A program made the position numbers and the translations under genes. Shown here piece by piece: positions 6,483 to 12,391 of a stretch of 12,391 nucleotides of DNA (positions are counted from its first letter, which is position 1; the number at the start of each line of letters is the position of its first letter). A model generated the notes under the pieces. It ran no database searches and was not told the DNA's origin. It saw nothing but the letters and a program-made list of their open reading frames with translations. The stretch comes from an uncultured Spirochaetaceae bacterium. Its GTDB lineage: Bacteria > Spirochaetota > Spirochaetia > Sphaerochaetales > Sphaerochaetaceae. The stretch covers positions 1 through 12,391 of the forward strand of contig CALXON010000066.1 in NCBI GenBank assembly GCA_944389985.1, in the 5' to 3' direction.

Positions 6483-8066
6483 ATGTATTCAATACTTCTT
6501 GTTGATGATGAGGAAGCTGTAAGACACTCGATAAAGGATCTGACTCCATGGCAGGAGTATGGATTCTCAATGCCGCAGGAGGCCTCAAATGGCATGGAAG
6601 CTCTTGAGATGATCGCCGAGAACATTCCCGACGTTATCATCACAGATATCCGGATGCCGTACATGGATGGCATACAGCTGATAAAGGAAGTCAGGGAGAA
6701 TTACTCGGAAACTGTCGAGGTCATATTCCTCTCAGGATACGATGAGTTCACATTCGCACAGACGGCGCTCAGCCTCAATGCTGCGGAGTATGTGCTGAAG
6801 CCTGTGAGTGTCGAGTCGATGAGCGCACTTCTATCGAGAATCAGGAAAAGGCTCGATGAGGATGTCGCAAGAGTCTCGGACAGGGAGAAGCTCGAGGCAT
6901 TCTACCGAGATGCTTTCAACATCTACAAGGAGAAGTTCCTTGTCTCGCTCATAACCCCTACAAGAAGGAAGGACGAGACGATACTCATAAGCAAGGCAAG
7001 TGAGTACGGCGTCCCGCTCCATGGCACGATGTTCGCGGTCTCCGTCGTTGATCTTCCTCTGGAAACCCTTCCATCGGTCGCGATGGCCGAGATAGTCGAG
7101 GAGGATGCCACGGACAGCGGCAACATGCTCTCCTTCCAGTATGAGAACCAGATCGTCATAATCTTCTCATCGGAGATGACGAAGGATTTCGCTCCGCTTT
7201 TCATCAAGCAGATAAACCGCTCCCTCCTCCTGCTCCAGTCCAGGCTGATCCACTACTTCAGCCATCCCTTCAGCATCGGAATCGGAGAGGTGGTGTTCCA
7301 GATAAGGTCACTTCCGGAGTCCTACAGAAGCGCGATGGAGGCTCTCAACTACACATACATCTACCCTGAGCAGCACATCATCTCCATCGGGGATATCGAA
7401 CGGGTGGACAGAGCCAGTGAAGAGAAGGATCTTAGCGATCTGAAAACGGAGCTGGTGATGGCGCTGAAGTTCGGAACCGAGGAGGAGACAGAGACAAAGG
7501 TCCACGCTTTCTTCCCCGGACTTACAGAGACTGCGGACATACAGAGCACCGCTCTCTCGATCATCACGATAATATCCGAGATATGCACATCATACGGACA
7601 GAACATAGCATCACTTCTTGACGGGGAGGATCTCTTCATCGCACTTTCCCATGCAAATACAGCATCAAGGGCCGAGGAGCTTACCAGAAGGCTCGCCGTT
7701 GCTGCGAACAGGATGGCATCAGGAGCGAGGGAGAACTCCCATATACAGTTTGTCGAGAAGGCGAAACGCATCATAAAGGAACGGTATATGGAATCCACGT
7801 TCGGTCTGGAGCAGGTCGCTGATGAGATATCAGTATCTCCTGCATACTTCTCGACCACATTCAAGAAGGAGACCGGCCTGTCATTCGTGCAGTATCTCAC
7901 GAATGTCCGTCTGGAGAAGGCGAAGGAGATGCTCAAGAACACGGATGCGAAGACATATGAGATAGCGGAGGCCACCGGTTTCTCCGAGCCGAACTACTTC
8001 TCCTTCACGTTCAAGAAGAACATAGGCCTCTCTCCATCACATTACAGGGCTGAGAAACGTAAATGA
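6483..8066 (+). CDS. Two-component response regulator, YesN type (receiver + AraC-type DNA-binding domain)
   Basis: Cytoplasmic response regulator of 527 residues. The receiver domain (1-115) has the acidic pair Asp8/Asp9, phospho-acceptor Asp55 in 'IITDIRMPYMDG', Ser84 and Lys106 in 'EYVLKPVS', so it should be phosphorylated normally. A poorly conserved middle region (about 125-415) is typical of YesN-like proteins. The C-terminal AraC domain (about 424-525) contains two HTHs, the second with 'IAEATGFSEPNYFSFTFKK' and the closing 'GLSPSHYR'. The start ATG lies three bases after the stop of the WYL regulator (TGAgccATG) with only a weak ribosome site, which suggests coupling. The stop overlaps the kinase start by four bases. 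Such proteins usually activate nearby sugar transport or polysaccharide-use genes; the Mgl-type locus downstream is the obvious candidate target. Confidence 0.96.
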   Translation: MYSILLVDDEEAVRHSIKDLTPWQEYGFSMPQEASNGMEALEMIAENIPDVIITDIRMPYMDGIQLIKEVRENYSETVEVIFLSGYDEFTFAQTALSLNAAEYVLKPVSVESMSALLSRIRKRLDEDVARVSDREKLEAFYRDAFNIYKEKFLVSLITPTRRKDETILISKASEYGVPLHGTMFAVSVVDLPLETLPSVAMAEIVEEDATDSGNMLSFQYENQIVIIFSSEMTKDFAPLFIKQINRSLLLLQSRLIHYFSHPFSIGIGEVVFQIRSLPESYRSAMEALNYTYIYPEQHIISIGDIERVDRASEEKDLSDLKTELVMALKFGTEEETETKVHAFFPGLTETADIQSTALSIITIISEICTSYGQNIASLLDGEDLFIALSHANTASRAEELTRRLAVAANRMASGARENSHIQFVEKAKRIIKERYMESTFGLEQVADEISVSPAYFSTTFKKETGLSFVQYLTNVRLEKAKEMLKNTDAKTYEIAEATGFSEPNYFSFTFKKNIGLSPSHYRAEKRK

Positions 8067-9817
8067 AGGCTGGAACGATCTCGATAAGGACAATCATCTC
8101 GATCATGATGGCAGTCATGCTGATGATCCTCGTCATCGCAGTCATCATCTCGGTGAATGCCTTCCTCACAAGAGCCATCACAGACATAATGGTCCGGAGC
8201 ACAAACGAGATCATCACCCAGATAAACAACAACGTAGAGTCCTACATAACCGACATAACCGACATCGCGGCGTATGCGAGGAACCTTGCGAGAGACACCT
8301 CCGCAATCGATGCTGATGACATAACATCACGGCTTCTTGCCATCATGGAGTCCCGTGATGACATAGTCCGTATCGAAGCCTTCGGAACAGATGGAGAGCT
8401 CCTTCTGACCACTTCTCCATCCGGATCCGATGCGACGGGAAACGAGCTGTGGTTCACCAGAGCGATGAAGGGAGAGGGAGACTTCTTCTTCACAGGGCCC
8501 GTGCTCGAGACACTGCCATCCGGACAGGAAAGTCTTGTCATCACCTACTCCCAGCTCATCAGCTATGGAGACATGAACAGGGCGACAAGTCCTGCGATCC
8601 TCGTCATCGATCTCAATTTCAGTTCGATCAGGGAACTTTCGGAGAGCGCGAATCTTGCCGCATCAGGATACATCTATTTCCTCTCGAATGACGGGGAGGT
8701 GATCTACCATCCCAGACAGGAAGCCATCGACAACGGATCATTCAAAGAGGACTTCGGGGGAGTCGATGAGCATGTCTACGGGATGTACATCTCGCAGTTC
8801 GGAGGTCATGAGAGACTGACGATCATACAGACGGTCAGTCAGACAAGATGGAGAATTGTCGGAGTCGCGATGATGGATGAGCTGATGGACGATCTCAGCC
8901 TGTTCCGAGTAGGACTGATAATGCTTGCAACTGTCATGATCATCATTTCCGTAATCGTCACATCCATCGTCTCCCAGCGCATCACAAGGCCCCTCAGAAG
9001 ACTCGAAAGCGAAATGAGGAAGGTTGAGTCCGGTGATTTCGCGATAATCCCTCCGAGAAGCCGCTCGATGGAAGTCGAATCCCTATCATCATCCTTCAGG
9101 ATAATGGTTGCGAGAATCGGGGAACTGATGAACAGGATCAAGGCCACAGAGGAGGTCAAGAGACAGAGGGAACTTGATGCACTGCAGGCAAAGATAAACC
9201 CCCACTTCCTGTACAACACGCTGGACAGTGTGATCTGGATGGCGGAGACCGGTGATAAGCAGGGAGTCGTGAGAATGGTCACGGCACTTGCCAGGCTTTT
9301 CAGGATATCGATAGCGAAAGGACATGACATAATAACACTCAGGGAGGAGCTGTCCCATGTCAGCAGCTATCTTGATATCCAGTCGATGCGCTACAAGGAC
9401 AAGTTCACATACAGGATAGAACTTCCGGAGGAGCTTGAGGATGCTCCGACCATCAAGCTGATCATCCAGCCCATAGTCGAGAACTCGATCTATCACGGTA
9501 TCAAGTATCTGCAGGATGAGGGCGAGATCATAATAAAGGCTGAATGCTGCGGTGATGACATAAAGATCTCCGTAAGTGACAACGGTGTCGGAATGAGGAA
9601 AGAGACTGCGGACGCCATTCTTGATCCTCTCCGGGATGATGTACAGACGTCTGGCAACGGTATCGGGCTGAGAAACATCGATGAGAGAATAAAGCTCTCG
9701 TATGGTAAAGAATACGGGCTCTCGATCATCTCGGAGCCCGATAACGGTACGACAGTCACGATACTTATACCTCACCTGCCGCCTATTAAACCCGTCGTGA
9801 TCAAATCACAGGAATGA
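8063..9817 (+). CDS. Sensor histidine kinase, YesM/LytS-type (Cache-like sensor, HAMP, His_kinase, HATPase)
   Basis: Inner-membrane kinase of 584 residues, partner of the YesN-type regulator. A first membrane helix covers about 8-31. An extracytoplasmic domain follows (about 32-280), with a double-Cache look including 'YIYFLSNDGEVIYHPRQE'. The second membrane helix is at about 283-303 and a HAMP linker at about 304-357. The His_kinase motif KINPHFLYNTLDS carries the phospho-accepting His381. The ATPase part shows the N-box 'PIVENSIYHG' with Asn474, the G1 box DNGVGM (506-511) and GNGIGLRNI from 531. All catalytic landmarks are present. The ATG overlaps the regulator's stop (ATGA). The gene ends on the base directly before the convergent DUF4867 gene. 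The ligand is unknown; a sugar or a sugar-loaded binding protein is a reasonable guess from context. Confidence 0.96.
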   Translation: MKAGTISIRTIISIMMAVMLMILVIAVIISVNAFLTRAITDIMVRSTNEIITQINNNVESYITDITDIAAYARNLARDTSAIDADDITSRLLAIMESRDDIVRIEAFGTDGELLLTTSPSGSDATGNELWFTRAMKGEGDFFFTGPVLETLPSGQESLVITYSQLISYGDMNRATSPAILVIDLNFSSIRELSESANLAASGYIYFLSNDGEVIYHPRQEAIDNGSFKEDFGGVDEHVYGMYISQFGGHERLTIIQTVSQTRWRIVGVAMMDELMDDLSLFRVGLIMLATVMIIISVIVTSIVSQRITRPLRRLESEMRKVESGDFAIIPPRSRSMEVESLSSSFRIMVARIGELMNRIKATEEVKRQRELDALQAKINPHFLYNTLDSVIWMAETGDKQGVVRMVTALARLFRISIAKGHDIITLREELSHVSSYLDIQSMRYKDKFTYRIELPEELEDAPTIKLIIQPIVENSIYHGIKYLQDEGEIIIKAECCGDDIKISVSDNGVGMRKETADAILDPLRDDVQTSGNGIGLRNIDERIKLSYGKEYGLSIISEPDNGTTVTILIPHLPPIKPVVIKSQE

Positions 9818-10441
9818 TCAGAGATCGTTCTTTATATCGATGTTCTCTCCTGAGATTCCGACATATGCGCCCTGCTTTGCCTCAGATGAGTCAGGATGCG
9901 CTATGAGCCACTTGTTCCTTGCCCAGAGGAGAGCGTCGCAGGAGACACTGTCCTTGATCTCAGGCTTATCGGTATTGGTTCCCTCGGGAAGAGCCACTAT
10001 CACACGGAAATGACCACATGGCGCATAGTGCAGAGTGGTTTCATATACAAGGACAGGAACTCCTGCAGGAACACGGAAAGCCTTTACGGAAGAGGAATCA
10101 AGCTTCCTTCCGACGAAATCCTCCATCTTGGCGAGAAGAAGCACGAATGATTCCGATGAGACATTCAGCTCGCTTCCACGATGCCACTCAAGACAGTTGA
10201 GCTTCGTGTTCGTTCCATTGCAATATCCGATCTGTACCGGCATTCCGCCAAAGACATGATCACTTATGATCTTGTGGACAGACAGCTTCTCAAGAGCAGG
10301 ATCGGAGGGAACATATACAGTTCCGTCATCCGGACAGGGAGTTGTCGTGTCGAGAACCTGCAGCAGCTCTGCGACATCCATTCCCTCAAGTACATCTCCA
10401 TATGCTCTGAACTCATCACTTCTGACGTCGAGAATCTCCAT
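9818..10441 (-). CDS. DUF4867 family protein, function unknown
   Basis: Soluble protein of 207 residues without signal or membrane segment. I recognise the layout of the DUF4867 family: 'FRAYGDVLEGMDVAELL' near the N-terminus, 'GGMPVQIGYCNGTNTKLN' (65-82), 'LEWHRGSELNV' (84-94), 'VYETTLHYAPC' (132-142), 'ARNKWLIAHPDS' (174-185) and a C-terminal 'GAYVGISGENIDIK'. Glu85, His87, Glu91 and His138 are spaced like the metal ligands of cupin-type beta-barrels, so a metal-dependent sugar isomerase or lyase activity is conceivable but unproven. The start is secure: AGGAGG lies eight bases before ATG 10441. It follows the MglB-type binding protein gene by 38 bases on the same strand, which suggests a role in metabolism of the imported sugar. 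Family naming is from memory of the family pattern, not from a search. Confidence 0.8.
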   Translation of the reverse strand: MEILDVRSDEFRAYGDVLEGMDVAELLQVLDTTTPCPDDGTVYVPSDPALEKLSVHKIISDHVFGGMPVQIGYCNGTNTKLNCLEWHRGSELNVSSESFVLLLAKMEDFVGRKLDSSSVKAFRVPAGVPVLVYETTLHYAPCGHFRVIVALPEGTNTDKPEIKDSVSCDALLWARNKWLIAHPDSSEAKQGAYVGISGENIDIKNDL

Positions 10442-10479
10442 TTAATACACCTCCTGTGAACCTGTTAAGCGGCTCAGCC

Positions 10480-11487
10480 TTAATGATTATACTCCGAATC
10501 CCCGCTCTGCAATACCATTGTATATGGTATCCAGACATATCTTTCATCTGTTATCGGGAATCCGATGGCCGATTCTGAGGGAGTCCGGCCCTCTGCAAGT
10601 TCCTTTGCGATGTTGTATATGGCCTTTGCCTGGTTCTCTGCATCATTCAGGACAGTTCCGAGAAGTGTTCCATCTGAAAGGGCATCATACGCTTCGGGAA
10701 TGGCATCACAACCGATCACAGGCATATATCTTCCTGACGTGAAGTATCCGGCCTTCTCAAGGGCATCTATCGCACCGAGTGCCATCTCATCATTATTCGA
10801 GAAGACAGCCTCTATCGAGTCTCCGTATGTGATGAGGAACTGTGTCATCAGTGACTCCGCCTTCCCCCTCTCCCACATCCCTGACTCCTCATCGAGTCTG
10901 TCCAGAGATATCCCGGCCTCCGCAAGGGTCTTCATCAGATACTCGCTTCTCAGCTCCGTATCCTGATGCCCCGGCTCACCCTTGATGATCACGAACTGGA
11001 GCTTGCCGTCCCCGTTACGGTCCGCTTCAGGGTGGTCCTCCCAGTAATCTATGAATATTCTTGCTGCAAAGCGTCCCGCAGCCTCAGCCCTTGCCCCGAC
11101 ATAGTAGACTTCATTCCACCTGGCCATATCATCGGCAAGAGGTTCCCTGTTGAAGAAAACAAGCGGGATGCCGGCTTTACGGCACTTCTCGATTATCACA
11201 CCGGAGGCTGTCCTGTCGACAGGATTGACTATTATCGCGGAAGCTCCTTCCTCAATGAACCCTGCAATCTGCTCGTTCTGCTTGTTCTGGCTGTTCTCAG
11301 GATTCCTTATGACGATCGGTATGTCACCATCACTGAGCCTTTCAAGATGATCTCTTATCTCTCCGATGAACGCATCATCAAAGCGGTAGACACTCACTCC
11401 GATGAACATACTCTCCTTCTCTCCTCCAGCGGAGAGGGAAACAAGAGCGATGGAGATGAACAAGAGGATAAGTACTGTACGGCGCAT
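10480..11487 (-). CDS. mglB: Galactose/glucose-binding protein of Mgl-type ABC transporter (MglB-like)
   Basis: Exported sugar-binding protein, 335 residues, close in design to E. coli MglB. A signal sequence (MRRTVLILLFISIALVSLSA) precedes a short 'GGEKES' linker. All main sugar contacts of E. coli MglB have counterparts: Asp14=Asp38, Phe16=Phe40, Asn91=Asn113, His152/Asp154/Arg158=His174/Asp176/Arg180 in 'GEPGHQDTELR', Trp183=Trp205, Asn211=Asn232, Asp236=Asp261, Asn256=Asn281. The calcium site is also present (Asp156, Asn158, Asp160, Gln164, Glu226). A longer frame to ATG 11565 exists but runs back into the permease gene and would bury the signal peptide, so ATG 11487 is chosen; its ribosome site is weak (AGG close to the ATG). 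A terminator-like hairpin lies directly upstream. It comes after the permease rather than first in the operon, which is unusual for this transporter type. Confidence 0.93.
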   Translation of the reverse strand: MRRTVLILLFISIALVSLSAGGEKESMFIGVSVYRFDDAFIGEIRDHLERLSDGDIPIVIRNPENSQNKQNEQIAGFIEEGASAIIVNPVDRTASGVIIEKCRKAGIPLVFFNREPLADDMARWNEVYYVGARAEAAGRFAARIFIDYWEDHPEADRNGDGKLQFVIIKGEPGHQDTELRSEYLMKTLAEAGISLDRLDEESGMWERGKAESLMTQFLITYGDSIEAVFSNNDEMALGAIDALEKAGYFTSGRYMPVIGCDAIPEAYDALSDGTLLGTVLNDAENQAKAIYNIAKELAEGRTPSESAIGFPITDERYVWIPYTMVLQSGDSEYNH

Positions 11488-11495
11488 GGACCTGT

Positions 11496-11526
11496 AAAGA
11501 AAGGCCGGGCAGATGCCCAGCCTTCC
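11496..11526 (-). terminator. Terminator-like hairpin between mglC and mglB
   Basis: On the minus strand AAGGCTGGGC pairs with GCCCGGCCTT around an ATCT tetraloop (stem arms 11524-11515 and 11510-11501). The stem can extend by two more pairs, and a T-rich TTTCTTT overlaps its 3' end. The one non-Watson-Crick position is G-U in minus-strand RNA but C-A on the other strand, so the element belongs to the minus-strand transcript. It starts nine bases after the mglC stop and ends about ten bases before the mglB start. It may stop part of the transcription, or shield mRNA ends. Confidence 0.75.
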
Positions 11527-11533
11527 GTCTTCC

Positions 11534-12391
11534 TCATTTCTTCTTGAGGTACTTGATGCTGTCAAGGGAGACAGCCGCGAGAATTATGAGACCCTTGAAC
11601 ACGAACTGGAGGTTCGTATCGATTCCAAGGAAGGTGAGACAGTATGTGAGTGAGGTGAAGATTATGACACCGATCACCGCTCCTCCTATCTTTCCTATAC
11701 CTCCGTTGAACGATATGCCGCCTACAACACAGGCTGCGATCGCATCCATCTCATATCCCTGACCCGTTCCGGCACTTGCGTTGGCCCTGAAAGCCTCAAG
11801 GAAGGAACCGCATCCGTAGAAGATACCTGCCATCATGAACACAAGGAGCGTGACCTTGAATACGGAGATACCGGAAACGGCTGCTGCCTCTGCATTGCCA
11901 CCGACTGCATACATGTTCTTTCCGAATGTAGTCTTGTTCCAGATGATCCATGCGATGACTGCTGCGATGATCGCAGGAATGATCAGTTTCGGGAATGTGA
12001 TCAGCTGTCCGTTGATGACTCCCAGAGTCCACCTTCCACCGATAAGATCCTTGATTCCCCTGTCGATGGATCCTACAGGTGTTCCTGATGTACCGAAGAA
12101 CAGGAGACCGTAGATGATCAGCTGGGTACCGAGAGTGGAGATGAACGGATGCATCTTCAGTTTTGCCGAGAAGAATCCGGAGAATGTCGCGAAGAATGTA
12201 CAGAACAGTACTGAAAGGATAAGCGCCATCAGAACTCTCACGAGCATCGGTATTCCTGAGAAATCCCACGGGCCCATTCCCATGAATGAGACGATGTTCA
12301 TACCTGGATGGAGGATGAGACCTGTCGTCACAGAACCGAGTGCGACCATACGTCCTACGGAGAGGTCGGTTCCTGCAAGAAGGATAAGACC
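11534..12391 (-). CDS. mglC: Galactose/methyl-galactoside-type ABC permease, partial (5' end beyond right edge)
   Basis: Inner-membrane subunit of a sugar ABC importer of the RbsC/MglC family; 285 residues to the stop are visible and the frame stays open to the window edge, so the true start is outside. The first visible residues 'LAGTDLSVGRMVALGSV' carry the conserved GxDLSVG segment of this family. Further agreement with E. coli MglC is close: 'HPFISTLGTQLIIYGL', 'WNKTTFGKNMYAVGGNAEAA', 'YEMDAIAACVVGGISFNGG' and the ending 'AVSLDSIKYLKKK'. These segments include the cytoplasmic loop that contacts the ATPase. The similarity favours galactose/glucose over ribose, and the MglB-type binding protein downstream supports that. 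An mglA-type ATPase gene is expected upstream, outside the window. The frame's first ATG in the window (12349) is internal and not the start. Confidence 0.94.
   Translation of the reverse strand, partial: GLILLAGTDLSVGRMVALGSVTTGLILHPGMNIVSFMGMGPWDFSGIPMLVRVLMALILSVLFCTFFATFSGFFSAKLKMHPFISTLGTQLIIYGLLFFGTSGTPVGSIDRGIKDLIGGRWTLGVINGQLITFPKLIIPAIIAAVIAWIIWNKTTFGKNMYAVGGNAEAAAVSGISVFKVTLLVFMMAGIFYGCGSFLEAFRANASAGTGQGYEMDAIAACVVGGISFNGGIGKIGGAVIGVIIFTSLTYCLTFLGIDTNLQFVFKGLIILAAVSLDSIKYLKKK

Noticed and set aside
7361..7975. Minus-strand open frame (204 codons) opposite the response regulator
   Set aside because: It lies opposite the AraC domain and middle region of a well-supported gene, with no family resemblance or ribosome site.
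9089..9775. Minus-strand open frame (228 codons) opposite the histidine kinase
   Set aside because: It is a shadow of the conserved kinase core and shows no domain, signal or ribosome site.
10480..10520. Internal promoter for DUF4867: TATAAT at the end of mglB with TTGCAG upstream on the minus strand
   Set aside because: The spacer is only 15 bases, the TATAAT is part of the codons for the last Tyr-Asn residues, and the -35 match is partial; kept only as a remote possibility.
11488..11565. MglB start at ATG 11565 with a 26-residue N-terminal extension
   Set aside because: The extension overlaps the end of mglC, crosses the terminator-like hairpin and would place the signal peptide internally.

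Overview
The window reads as ordinary chromosomal DNA of a free-living or gut-type spirochaete, at roughly 50% GC. It is devoted to nucleoside and sugar uptake plus the signalling genes that probably control it. The taxonomic guess rests on the Gly-Ser-Lys-Glu-type N-termini of the binding proteins and on the gene mix (a Bmp/PnrA-type nucleoside importer, an Mgl importer and a YesM/YesN two-component pair). It is an inference: Sphaerochaetaceae or Treponema-like relatives fit best, but no marker gene is present. No tRNA, rRNA, mobile element, CRISPR array or phage gene was seen. Coding density is very high; the longest gap between genes is about 115 bases.

Left block (1-5250, minus strand): a purine-nucleoside salvage operon transcribed right to left from a near-consensus sigma-70 promoter at 5173-5201. 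Its order is a BmpA/PnrA-type nucleoside-binding protein, a double-domain ABC ATPase with a probable TTG start, two inner-membrane permeases, and a purine nucleoside phosphorylase that runs off the left edge. Imported nucleosides would be split by phosphorolysis inside the cell. The genes after the binding protein overlap or nearly touch. A hairpin between the binding protein and the ATPase probably lowers expression of the downstream genes.

Middle block (5251-9817): a small SlyX-family coiled-coil protein on the minus strand is divergent from a three-gene plus-strand unit. That unit is a WYL-type HTH regulator, a YesN-type response regulator with an AraC output domain, and a YesM-type sensor histidine kinase with an extracytoplasmic Cache-like domain. 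The three genes are packed with a 2-base-scale gap and a 4-base overlap, so they are very likely co-transcribed.

Right block (9818-12391, minus strand): the 3' part of a galactose/glucose (Mgl-type) ABC locus. It holds an MglC permease (5' end outside the window), a strong terminator-like hairpin, an MglB-type binding protein with a complete set of glucose/galactose- and calcium-binding residues, and a DUF4867-family protein of unknown function. It converges on the histidine kinase gene with no base between the two stop codons. The simplest reading is that the two-component system, possibly with the WYL regulator, controls the adjacent sugar locus; this is inferred from position only.

Nothing here is an obviously new molecular machine. 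The most interesting points are the DUF4867 gene tied to an Mgl locus, the binding protein placed last behind a terminator-like hairpin, and the WYL regulator built into a YesMN operon.
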